Source: Enoplolaimus lenunculus (lineage: Eukaryota; Nematoda; Enoplea; Enoplida; Thoracostomopsidae). Taken from it: a stretch of DNA of 64,000 nucleotides. Shown in pieces: positions 1 through 10,670 of this stretch. The DNA lies in the NCBI GenBank assembly GCA_030248215.1, contig JASANG010003334.1, positions 1 to 64,000 of the forward strand. The letters are read 5' to 3'. Position 1 is the first letter of the stretch, and every line of letters starts with the position of its first letter. Position numbers and translations under genes: made by a program. A model generated the notes under the pieces. The model searched no databases. It saw only the letters and a program-made list of their open reading frames with translations, and was not told where the DNA came from.

Positions 1-172
1 TAAAGTAACGTGGGGCACACAAACTGAGTAAATTCAATTCCACCCAAGTGAAACACACAACTCTATGAGACAAATTTTAGTATGGTGTAGTCAAATTTAA
101 ATAAATATTATATAGTCCCGTAGAGCCCTATTTAGAGGAGTGTCAATTTGACTCAACATTTTTTGCAGAGTA
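1..172. mobile_element. Family E element, cut by window edge
   Basis: The right part matches the family E terminus (tagtcc, then tgtcaatttgactca, then catttttt.gcag and TA). The left part keeps a degenerate arm reading aaactgagtaaattcaattc. Family E copies share inverted arms rich in GAGTCAAATT and end in TA. The left end lies outside the window. Confidence 0.6.
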
Positions 173-299
173 TGATATTATAGGATGTAAGGATGAAAGT
201 TTCTAAATTTAAGGTGAATATAAAGGATCAACGTCAAAGTAAGGAATGAAATTTTATTTCCATACCAAAACAAAAAAATAACCTTCGCAACCTGCTTTT

Positions 300-960
300 C
301 TGAAGAATTGCTAAAAATTAGAGTTATTTATAACAAACTAACCACCACCGGGCGTTGCGTTTTTGGCCGACCACACTTGTTTAGAGGAGGGCTCAATTCT
401 ATTATGTTATACTTGTTACCCCTTAAAAAGGGGATGTATAATTTGCTAAAAAGTATCATACAAAACTACGCAGAAACCCCTAAACCAGTGACTAGTAAAG
501 ATTTTTTCGGTCGGCCAAAAATGCAACGCGCGCTGGCTACATTCTAATTATTGACTCTTGGTAGCACCAAGAGTCGATGAGGCCCCTAAACAAGAGTATG
601 CAACAAACCTTGTTTTGCATGGAACTAAATCTACTTCTGCTCGTTGCGTTTTGGTCCTATCTCCTCAGTTTGGAAGGGGGTCAATGTTACGTTCATTACA
701 CGTGTAATTGCCAGCCAACATCGAAAAATAACTGTCTCCGGGACCACGATTCAAGTATATGCAACAGCACAACAATTTCAACACCTATGAAGTTTTTGAT
801 CCACCCTTCCCAAAAATAAAAGGGGTAGCCGCAAATGCAAGACGCGCTGGTACATTTCAAACACAGAATGCACCCTGTTGCACATACTCCTTGTTAAATA
901 TTGGAGCACTATTTGTAGCACTTATTGCCAGTCTCATAGGTTCTGAAGTAGTCGAACGGT
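300..960. mobile_element. Two adjoining palindromic elements, degenerate
   Basis: The stretch holds inverted copies of a GC-rich block (gggcgttgcgtttttggccg and its complement ggccaaaaatgcaacgcg) around AT-rich middles, and short terminal pieces ending in caagagtg/cactcttg. Near 552-600 the end of one copy meets the start of another. The same family occurs near 30430-30757 and twice at the right end of the window. No coding sequence is visible. Confidence 0.6.
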
Positions 961-2900
961 GAATGCTGTGATGAATAAAAATATAGAAACAGGATAAGCT
1001 AGTTACAATAATATGCTAACTTTTGCAAACTAAATATTTTTGAAAAGTTAGACAACATATCCATAACTGATGATAGGTGCTACCACATTTAAAACTATGA
1101 CCACCAAACCACTAAAATGTTTGATAAACGAGAAATTCAAAGGCCCATAATATCGCAATACATGTTCAATTTGCGATCAAAAGTTTAAATTTCACGTACC
1201 ACAGAACTGCATTTTGGTTTTACTGTTTCTATTCTGGTCAAATAGAATACTTGTGAAATTCTGCCGAGAAAAACAAAACTGCTCACAATTTTTACTGTCT
1301 GATTTTATGAACGACGAGACTTTTTGGAGACAAAAGAATATATTGTTTATGGCAGAAATTTCGTTCGAGGAAAATTCCGCAAATATTTTTGCTGTAAAGT
1401 TTGTGCTTTTTTTCCTTGTGGTCGTGTTTGTTAAATTTTGTTGAAATTTATGGTAAATTTGAGGGATGACACGAAAAACAATATCATATACATATTACAG
1501 AGCCAAGCATATTTGTGTGAGTTTCAGAGAGAAACAGAGACGGATGTGAGTATAGTTATGTGAAGACTTTTTTCATCAGTATCACACAGGTTAGTAGGAC
1601 CGGAATAACGGGGCGAAACCGGGGGAGACACAGGAGCTCTATGCGTATCTTCGACCACCCTCCTGTGTGCAAATTTTGTCACTTCATTAAAACAATTCTA
1701 TACTGAAACTTTCTTACCCCTTAATTGGTGTTGCGCCCTATACTACAATTCTCGGCTGCTTGACTGCACAGTAGTGAACGACAACTGGTGCTCAAAATAA
1801 CATTTTTGAATGAGCTCTTGTTTTATATTCCAAGTATCTAAACAGAATTTTATTGATAGCGGTGTACCACAGTTTTACCGCAGAGAAGAAAATTTTGGAA
1901 AAATATATTAAAGCTAAAACACCCCATATATGTATATATATTGGGCAGCGTTCCAACAGATGTTTGTTTTACGTTACGTATGCAAATTAAGACTGTACGT
2001 ATGCATTGTGAATAGTAGCATACCAGTCGTTTCTGATGTGGGTTATGTCTGCTAAGGCCCTTTTTTACTTTTGTTGTCTTAATACAAGCGGCCAAGCAAC
2101 AATTTAGTCTATTTGAACATTGCCGACTCATGTAATCAACATTTTTGCCAACTGTAAAGCTCCTAGATCGATTATAAAATGAAAAATAATACAAACAAAA
2201 CTTTATGCTTGAAACCGCGGCCGTAGCCAAGATAGGGCCAGCAAGAAATAAATTTTGGTTCACCTTAGTAAAGTTTCCATCTCGACTGTAGTGCACTATT
2301 AACATCCCAGAGTGTTCCTACGAAAAAACCATTTAGACTCACTAGCAAGGTGAGATGACTACGCAAAGTGTTCGAAACCAACATTGTTTAATACGTCGAA
2401 ATGTTGATTTTCTGAATAAAACTGTCTTTAGCTTTAAGCAATACCTCTGTCAAGTGAATGAAATTTATAACTTTTGACTGACCCAATTTTTAGCGTTGTG
2501 TGTGTTTTATAAAAATGTTGAGGTCGAAATAGAAAATATCAATGAACAGAGAACAAAAATTGCAGTTTGAAGTTACGACCGACGTTACTCAAAGAGGCGA
2601 CTCGTTTATCCGCGGGGTATCAAACGGCCCAGAGTGCAACATCACAGATACTGCACTTATAGTTTTGCTTGGTCCGTCGGGACAGCTTCGAGCCTATGTT
2701 TTCGTTGGGTCGGTCGTGATAGTGTGAGTTACCAGCATTTCGGTTGTTAATGCGGGGTTTATGTTAGCTAGGGCAGCGATAGCTCAATTGTATTGATGAA
2801 TATTATATGATATATACTGAAAATCAAAATTTGAATTTTATATTATGGCGTTAGGTTTAATCGATTTTCTAGTCAAAAACTGATTTCCCCGTACGTAATT
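961..2900. other. Gene-free stretch, nothing assigned
   Basis: AT-rich DNA with only short unsupported reading frames. A fragment near 1060-1090 (tgatgataggtgctacca) resembles dispersed repeats near 36830 and 58290. A stretch near 1915-1960 (attgggcagcgttccaac) resembles repeats near 39500-39790. I see no exon with credible splice sites. Confidence 0.5.
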
Positions 2901-2907
2901 ATGCATC

Positions 2908-3163
2908 GTTCACAATAAAAAATTTCATTTGGCCACCGAAAACATTATAAGGTAGGGTCAGTACGTGTCGATTTTCAAAATTGTCATGCGTTAACCCTAC
3001 CCTAGTACATTTTACAACCATATCCTAATATGTGTCACTGAGCATCTTGTAACACGCGTTATGGTAGGGTTAACGCATAACAATTTTGAAAATTGACACG
3101 TGTTAACCCTACCTTATAATGTTTTCGGTGGCATAATGAAATTTTTTATTGTGAACGCTGAAT
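2908..3163. mobile_element. Palindromic MITE with ~100-bp inverted arms
   Basis: The left arm (gttcacaataaaaaatttca, then ccaccgaaaacattataagg, then the tagggt motif) is mirrored almost exactly by the right arm ending at about 3163. The arms differ by only a few bases, so the copy looks fairly young or is kept alike by gene conversion. The loop is about 60 bp. It encodes no protein. Confidence 0.8.
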
Positions 3164-3169
3164 TACTGT

Positions 3170-5700
3170 TGGCGACCAATCTGTGCCTATGCTGCCCAAT
3201 ATTTTAACGATTACACTGTCCCTTTGAATAGCATACGAGAAGTAATCGTCGTAAATTTGGAATATCATATGATATAATCGCAACAATTTTCCACAGTATC
3301 CTGTGAAGTACGGGCTTTTGTACACATTGCACATCTCACAACGGTTTTGTGAAGGCAATATATTACATCTGATCTCTACCCGCCCACCGCAAATCAGAGC
3401 ACAACGGGACAAACAATGGCCCGCTGGACCGGCAATAACTTGAATCCCGCATAAAAGCTTGAGACAGCAGTGAAATTTTTCGAACATCTCTAAGCTAAAG
3501 TACCTACCAGTTTTGCCTGCGAACTAGGAACTTAAGACATATCGCATTAACACAAACTAAGGTTTCAGGCTTGTTATATATCCAACAGTGGCGGACCCAG
3601 AAATTTCTGACTGTGGTAGAAAAAAAGTATTTTGACGTCTTTTGGGGCCTACGTCGACGCCGGCTCCGTCAATCTTTTTAGCCTTTGACCGTAGCATTTT
3701 TCACTACTTGTTGCCGCAGCACCTTGTTCTGTGTGATATCATATCACGTGTGCTCGGTTTGTATGAACAAAAATTATATTTATTAAATTAGAACGAGAAC
3801 AATTCTATATTTTCTAAACTAAAATAAAACATACAATATTGTTTGAGTACCTTCTGCAATCCTGCCTCTACAAAACCGTAACAAAACCCAAAATGGTAAA
3901 TGTTCCAAAATTTCGATTTTTCACAGTCCAAAAGTAATACCGGTTCTAAGTATAAATCCGTTTTAAAAGAAGTTTCTTGCAAAAAACAACAAAAATTTAA
4001 AAAAATCCAAGATTAAATAGCAATGCAATTGTCGCGCCTGTGGTTTTAAAACTAACAAATCTGAAGCGGTTCTGTTGTCGAAACTCGTCATTTTTTGACA
4101 GCAAATTTCCGACTGAAAACGAAAATCATGGAAACGTGGTCATTCGAATAAAAATTGTACTTAAAATTTCGTTCAAAAATAAGCTGCAAATTTTGCGTTG
4201 AACTGTATAAAATTTGAAACGCGAGCTGAATTTAAAATATTTATTCGCATATGTGAGAACACGAAAATAAAAAACATGCTTTAGAGTGTTGGCGTGTTCT
4301 TAATGCGTGTGAAAAGTTGATAATTTCAAGAGAGAACCCAAGTCTCAACTTAACGTTTAGGTCTTCCTCAATGTTACGCAAGCAGGTCTAATTCAGTGAC
4401 ACGGCCGTTTGAATGTTTACTGCCCACCGAGTACCAAGTACAGCACCGAATCATGACACAATTACGACAAGTTATAATTGTCTAACTATGGCAACCTACT
4501 GAACCCAAATTCGTTGTGAAGACCGTGTCTAAACTCTAGTTAAATCCAGCTACCGGCTCACAATATCATATATATTGCGTATTCTTTCTGCACCCCGTGC
4601 AACCCTGATTCCGCTAAAAATGACACTCGAAAATTCCCCCGGATTACTTCAGATTTCCCTCCAAGTTAAGAACCGAAAACAATGGCCAACTACTGCTTAA
4701 AAATAGTGAAACCAGCTCCGTTAAAATTTATTAGATTTTTACTACTGATTTTCCGAGTTTTTCGCAATTTTACCGATTTTCCGAGCTTTTCCAAGTTTCC
4801 CAATTACACGGTAGGCCAAGGTGGTGCCAGAGCACTTCGTCTAAGGTGTTGATTTACGAATTTCTCGATTTTAATTTGTGTTAGTTTTAGATTGAAATTG
4901 GTGAAGTTGTGACACAGCCACCTACAGTGAAGTGTTGTCAATGCAAAAACAAACATGCGTCGCATTTGATACGATGCCTTTGCATAGAGTTGGATGCTAA
5001 CAATTAGAAAAAACGTGACTGAAACAAAGAATTTTGTTTTCATACGATGCAAGATGGGTATGATTTTCTTACCCGCCTGCTCTGCTTACTTGAAGAAATT
5101 TTATTTTTGTTCCCTACAATGGTATACTCGCGCAATATTCCTTTACCCGTTATCCTCCTTTACCCGCGCAAAATTCTTTTACCGTTACACGCCTTTTACC
5201 TGCGCTTCTTTTCGTTTGCCTTCGATGGACGGTGCAGTTTTATAGTGCTTCGAAGTTTACTCGCTACTAATGTTTTACTAGTACGGTAGAAACAGTTTTA
5301 AAATTCAAGTTTTCCAACATTATCTGACTTAAACTTCCTATGGAAATTTGAGATGGGTAAAATCGCAAATGTTTACCCGCACTTTGACAAAAAGAAAAAA
5401 ATTTGAGGACCCACACAGTCCGTTTCTTTGACTGTAGAAATTTTTGAACACCACGATCGAAAAATCCATAGGGACCAAAAGGAAAAAATAAGAGTAAAGG
5501 ATATACACAAGAGAGGCAGTTTTGGGTCCGGACCATAACAATGAAATCTAACCCAGTCCTGCTCGCTCGGCCATGGATCGAGCGGAACCGGGTCGGATTC
5601 AACGAAGGCAATTCCGTCCAGCGAGAACCATTTCGGCATGCCAAGAAAACAGAAATCAACAAAAAAGAAAAACAAGCCTGAAAAAGGTTATGGGAGCGGA
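3170..5700. other. Gene-free stretch with dispersed repeat pieces
   Basis: No convincing exon was found. A block at about 4800-4945 (ttcgtctaaggtgttgattt ... acacagccacctacag) is a diverged copy of a block at about 21050-21165. A run near 5100-5215 repeats ctttacccgcgc-like words. Short overlapping frames at 5267-5675 on the minus strand match no family I know. Confidence 0.45.
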
Positions 5701-5719
5701 GCGCTGGCTAAGAGAACTT

Positions 5720-5926
5720 GGTCCATGTAAAGATCAGGGGCGGAACGTTTTCTGTGGGACTGCGATAGACTAAGCTTAAGCTTTAGACTAACTTGTTTGC
5801 TTGGCTTACGTTTAGACATAGGCTTAGGAATATGCTCATTATTACGCTTAGGTTTTAGGCTCAGGCTTATGCTTATGTTTAGGAATATGCTTATAATACT
5901 GTTCTGCCCCCGTTCTTTACATTGTC
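5720..5926. mobile_element. Family B hAT-like MITE with TTAGGC runs
   Basis: The left end reads ggtccatgtaaagatcaggg and the right end carries the complementary cgttctttacattg. The interior is built of ggcttaggcttatg-type words, the nematode telomere motif in degenerate form. It has no coding capacity. Target duplication is not clear in this copy. Confidence 0.7.
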
Positions 5927-6180
5927 TAAAAGTTTTAAAACTGTGTTTGTCATGTCACGAGCGATAAACCAAATAATGTATATGGTTTAGGCAAATCTGT
6001 TATTCACGCCAATTTCTAATTGGCCTAGGATTATCTGCTATTTTAGGTTATAGCAGTGTGGCCTAGCCTAAACCACTATTGAACTTATGGACCAATCAGA
6101 TTTGATTATTTGGACAGATACAATACCGTTAACCAATCAACGTTACTATACATCATTGTTGTTTTGCGAAATCTCAAAAT

Positions 6181-6381
6181 CGCAGATTGGCCTAAGCCAA
6201 ACTGTAATTTACTTTGAATAGCAGATTGACCAAAGCCAATTGGTAATTGACCTGAATAGCAGATTGACCTACGCCAGTTGGTAATTGACCTGAATAGCAG
6301 ATTGACCTACGTCAATTGGTAATTGGCATGAATAGCAGATTGACCTACGTCAGTTGGTAATTGGCCTGAATAGCAGATTGT
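6181..6381. repeat. 38-bp tandem repeat, about 5 copies
   Basis: The unit begins agcagattgacctacg, continues with ttggtaattgacctgaat, and is 38 bp long. The leftmost unit is the most diverged. The flanking DNA at 5955-6180 contains single diverged units and resembles a block at 36890-37060, so the array seems to have grown within a dispersed repeat. Confidence 0.75.
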
Positions 6382-6465
6382 CCATTGCTTTTATTTCTGA
6401 CTAAAATTTCGCAATTTAAACATAGATTTTCATTCGTAACCTGCTTAGAACTTTAATTTTCTAAC

Positions 6466-9400
6466 CTTCCACAAATTGGTTATGGCGTCAAGTAGAATTT
6501 TATGCTTTGCGTGTTGCCTGTAGCACAGATCAACAAAGTTGTCTTTCTCGATTTTCAAGAATAACGGCCGCATATCGAAATGGTATTGTGGCTGCCCAAA
6601 TCCTTTGGCTTCATACGCTTGGAAAATGTTAAACGTTTCCATATCTGTTCCTGTTAACGTCACATAGCCTGCTTTGCTAAAGTTTAAACTGAAAGTGTAA
6701 AACAAAATGGAACAGTTTATTGTAAGCAATATTTTACTGTAAGCTTGTGAGACATGCTTGTCCTGGTGCATATGCAATATATGCGACGCACGTTGTGTGG
6801 TATGCTTGCCGGCAGCATATGTTCGGCAAATAAAGTAGTTGGAGATGCGGACTACATGACGCAGTGGTGGAGCGCTTGATTCGGAATTCTAAGTCCCCTT
6901 CTTTGACCTCGATCTGTACGCCTGCTTTTCCAGCTGCTTAGTTTTAAAGGATCTGCTGAAATCACGCATGTAGTTATTATGGCCTTTTTAAGTGATTTTC
7001 AAAAAAATGACGCAATTTTTGGCAATCTTCAAAGAACCACGCTTAGAAATAGCTGAATCATTAGAAGTCCAATTGAAATGCCAATATCTGTATGCAAGCG
7101 TTGCAAAAAACGTGAGTCAAATTGACTGTCTCCGAAATAGGCTTTTCGTGACATCGCTCAGTGTGTCGAATTTGGCTCTGGCGGAGTCGAATTTGACTCA
7201 GTTTGTGTAGTCAGCAAAAGCGTATTTCGGAGAGAGTCAATTTGACTCACCATTTTTTACAGTGTATAACTCAGTGTCCAACACGAAGCGTTCATACACA
7301 GAGACCATCACAAGGCCATCGTTCAAGCCTAAACAAACCAACTCAACCTACAATTTAACCAATGTGCGAAAAGGATGCAGTCGAATTTTGGCTCAGTTTG
7401 TGTAGTCAGTAAAAGCCTATTTCGGAGAGAGTTAATTTGACACACCATTTTTTACAGTGGCAGTTCGAAAAACGAAGTTTGGCATTAACTTACGATAGCA
7501 GTGGTAGATAATCATAAACGCCATCCGTATCATTTATATCGCTGCGCGCCAGCCCAGTCAATACTGGTATAATATTTGGAAACGTGTTTGCTCCAACGGA
7601 TACCATCGAATCAAAGTTAATTGCACGGAATTCGCTTAATAAATATTGTTTAGTTTTAGGAAGCGATCGGTCGAAATGTTGCGAAGACACCGAATCCAAA
7701 TACAGCAACAGAACGTTTGGAGCAACTCGCGGTACGTCGTTGAAAACACCAACAGCGTCGACAAACGATGACCTGGTCGATGATTTGAGCCAAGGTCTAT
7801 CGCCAAGATGCGTTGTCACTTCGGATGATAAAGTTTCTGGTGATATGACATAAAATACGTCTTGAAACACGGATAAGTTATAAAATAGCTCGACACAGTT
7901 GACTTCTAAAGAATGACAACTGATTGGTATGCCATCGTTTGTTAGATTTTCTGCTGGCAAAAATAACCATTCGGCAGTCAATAGTTTACGATGCATGGTG
8001 TCAAGGGTTAAACATCTAAAATATTAACCAATCGTTGATACTGGTTGCATGCAACATTAGGCCCATGTATAGAACAAGGCCGGAACAGTAGTATAAGCAT
8101 ATTCCTAAGCCTAAGCCTAGCTTAAGCCTAAGCGTATGGATAAGCCTATTCCTAAGCCTAAGCAAAAAATAGTCTAAAGGTTAACTGACTCTATTATAGC
8201 CCCTGCGGAAAACGGTCCGGACCTGTTCTATACATGGGCCCAACATTACATACTTGAAGCCAGGTTCACCTTGCAAGGGGGGCTAAAAATTTTTTTCAGG
8301 CGAAGCACACAAGGGTTTTCGTTGACTTTACAAGCAAGGTTGAAAATTTGGTAAGGGGGTCCAAAATTTTCCAGGGGAGGGTGAGTCTCCCTAACCCACC
8401 GATCCTTGGCAACCGGCCCGGTAACATAACGTGAGTTTTGTTTAGCTACTTTATTCTATGGTTGACGATAAACGTAACATGTGCCAATCTTGGTCAATTT
8501 AAGGCTAGCCAACTGCTCATACTCGTAGCTAGCTCACCTTGCTAGAGGTGTTAAATATTTATCAGGAGGAGCATATAATGAGTTTTCATGATTTACAAGC
8601 AAGGTTGAAAATTTTCTTGAGTACTAAAATATGACTACGGGGCTGACCCGCCCCCCTGGGCCCAAGCTGGCTACGGGCCCGAAACTACTTATGTGTTTTA
8701 TATGCGGAAAGAATAAAACTTGCCAAGTAGACCTTAAACATAATGCAAGTATGACGATACAAGCGGGTTAATTGTGTAACTGGTTCCCTTGCGTCCTTGT
8801 GGTAACGCTTAAGTTTCGGCTGTACTCACGCCCGTAGCAAGTTTGCCTTGCTAGGTGGGGGCTAAACATTTTTCAGGAGGGGCATTCAAGGGTTTTCAAT
8901 GAGTTACAAGCAAAAGCTTTACAAATAATATAGGTCATAACGTTAATTTCCGATGCAACTTGCAAATGAAAGGCCGGTCACAAAACAGCTTTGAAATTGT
9001 TGCAGCTGAAAAAAAATCACTACCATTCATGGTATTGAACCATGTGAACACAGTTGCCTATCGATTCACACGGGCAAACAAGGCTTAAACGAAATCTTGT
9101 ACGATCTGCCCGTCGCCATACAGGGGCCAAGTGGGACTCAGCTCACATCCTGGAATAATTTTGCTCCCCAACAAAATTTGAACGTAGTTTTAAAGTCATC
9201 GAAAACACTTGTATGCCCCTACTGGAAATTTTTGTAGCCCCGCTAGCAAGGGGTGAGCTGGCTGCGGGCCTGTTTATCATCCGCCCAAACTTGAACGCGG
9301 GGTGACAACGCATATATCAACGAGATCTGTTTACCTTGAGCTACAATTAAATTGTTTACCATCGGCAATGCTTTGATTCATTTTTAGTCGATTCCAACGG

Positions 9401-9810
9401 TAAACGTATATTAGTCCTTGGTATAACGTAGAATTACATTTTAGCCGCGGTAACGGTTTAAAATATCGCATAGCATCACGATTCCTTGGATTAACCTTTG
9501 GCACCTTACACTCGGCAGGTAACTCAAACTTAGACGCTTTAATGTTACCATTTTTTGTGACAATTTTTCTAATTTCATTTGCTAATATATCCGATACGTC
9601 ACAAATCATTTCACGAAAGCTGTAAGAACGGTTGATATTTTCAGTGCCGTTTTCGGGTTCAAGTCCGCTAGCCGTATAGTTGGAAAGTGTGTGATGTGTG
9701 TCGCAGCTGGCAAGGTTTTGACCGTAAAGTTCCATCTGAACCAGGTAAACCATTCCGATCGCTGTAGCGATAAAGTATCGGAGCATTGCTTTTTTTGTTT
9801 TTTGTTTCAT
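6466..9810 (-). CDS. DUF229 (sulfatase-fold) family protein, 5' part of gene
   Basis: Three exons on the minus strand join in frame: 9335-9810, 7494-8015 and 6466-6688, each with GT/AG ends and matching phases, giving about 407 codons. The protein starts with a short cytoplasmic tail and one membrane segment (residues about 9-28), so it should be type II, facing the lumen or outside. Then come several N-glycosylation sequons and Cys. The second exon holds the family hallmark VLLLYLDSVSS, a beta strand with the Asp of the alkaline-phosphatase/sulfatase fold, followed by FPNIIPVLTG. The third exon holds FSKAGYVTLTGTDMETF and GFGQP.YHFDMRP, typical of the family. DUF229 proteins are numerous in nematodes and their substrate is unknown. 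The C-terminal part, including any DHG metal-binding motif, is not visible; the remaining exons probably lie left of the window, though a broken gene is possible. Confidence 0.85.
7094..7266. mobile_element. Family E MITE
   Basis: Inverted arms gcaaaaaacgtgagtcaaat and gtcaatttgactcaccattt, with internal gaatttgactcagtttgtg. It sits in the second intron of the DUF229 gene. A second, half copy lies at about 7373-7458, also in that intron. Confidence 0.8.
7373..7458. mobile_element. Family E MITE, right half only
   Basis: Carries ggctcagtttgtgtagtcag, then cctatttcggagagagt, then caccattttttacagtg. The left arm is missing. It lies about 35 bp below the 3' boundary of DUF229 exon 2, in the intron. 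Confidence 0.75.
8060..8240. mobile_element. Family A hAT-like MITE, perfect 8-bp TSD
   Basis: Terminal inverted repeats ggcccatgtatagaaca and tgttctatacatgggcc bound the element. It is flanked by the perfect direct repeat caacatta (8052-8059 and 8241-8248), the 8-bp duplication expected of hAT transposons. The interior has cctaagcctaagcctagc-type telomere-like words. It lies in DUF229 intron 1. Confidence 0.88.
8265..9275. mobile_element. Cluster of family G element pieces
   Basis: At least four diverged copies (about 8265-8420, 8500-8680, 8823-8925 and, inverted, 9125-9275) share agctcaccttgctagg, ttttcaggaggggca, and gacttacaagcaaggttgaa. They fill most of DUF229 intron 1. Other copies lie near 10076, 37495 and 46037. 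Ends are variable and no coding sequence is present. Confidence 0.7.
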
Positions 9811-9923
9811 TATATAAATATTTAATTATTTTAATGTTGTTGTGAACGCTTAAAAACGTAGATGTGAACACCAAGACTGTATTGACATACGAACTGTTTG
9901 GTATTGTAGAAAATGAATTTATC

Positions 9924-10065
9924 AGTGTAAATTCCAGTCAGTTGATTTTAACTCAGAATGAGTTGAATCCAATCAGAAGCCTGAGTTCTATAACTCAGAA
10001 AAAATCAGAAATGAGGACTAATTTGCTCTCTAAGTTGATTAATCAACTCACTGGATTGTTAAGTG
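9924..10065. mobile_element. Family D MITE, degenerate
   Basis: Starts gtgtaaattccagtcagttg and ends in attaatcaactcactgga, the two arms of family D, just upstream of the DUF229 start. It is followed directly by a family G piece at about 10076-10225. Confidence 0.65.
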
Positions 10066-10261
10066 GACAATCAGGCACGTAGCCAGCTCACCTTGCTAGG
10101 ATGGGCTAAAATTTTTTCAAAGGTTTTCAGTGACCTACAAGCAAGGTTGCAAATCCTCTGGAGGGGCAAAATTTTCCGCGGGGAATGAGGCCCCCTGCCC
10201 CCCCTTTGCTAAGGGGTCGTGAACGAAGTTTATGGCGTTTTTAAATCTAAATAGGATCTAA

Positions 10262-10440
10262 AGGTGGTGCAATGATTTTGACGGCGGCTGACACCGTCTG
10301 GTGTCGTCCGGCGGTGTCCAGAGTCGTACCTCAGCTCAATTTGCAGCCAAAGGTTTTTTACTTGCGGCGCCGTTCAGTGCCGCCAGACGACGCCGAACGG
10401 AACCGCATGACAACTATCGCACCTCCATAATTCTAACAGT
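10262..10440. repeat. GC-rich inverted-repeat element (gccg/gtcc words)
   Basis: A GC-rich block with ggtgtcgtccggcggtgtcc facing the complementary gccgccagacgacgccgaac. Similar blocks lie near 12165-12235, 27934-28070, 37065-37145, 38555-38620 and 58548-58670. They stand out against the AT-rich surroundings and look like one degenerate palindromic family. Confidence 0.5.
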
Positions 10441-10565
10441 GACAGTGGTATAATTTTCAAACTTGACAAAATGGTAAGTGCATTCATTCAAATGGAAGAA
10501 TTCTCTTCTAACCTGGCGAGAAGTTGATTGCTTATAGGAAGACTGGCTGATGCATACTTTAACAA

Positions 10566-10670
10566 GAGTATGACTCAGGCGGACTCGAATTTTGACTCAG
10601 TTTGTGTAGTCAAAAAAAGCCTATTTCGGAAAGAGTCAATTTGACTGACCATTTTTGCCGTCTGTATGAC
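10566..10670. mobile_element. Family E MITE, partial
   Basis: Contains gactcagtttgtgtagtcaa, cctatttcggaaagagt and the terminal part gactgaccatttttgc. Only the right part is recognisable. Confidence 0.65.

Noticed and set aside
1850-2305. A 151-codon minus-strand frame
   Set aside because: Composition is irregular, no domain or signal is recognisable, and part of it overlaps a dispersed repeat near 1915-1960.
5267-5675. Overlapping minus-strand frames of 67-131 codons
   Set aside because: Three frames overlap, none resembles a known family, and no splice partners are evident.
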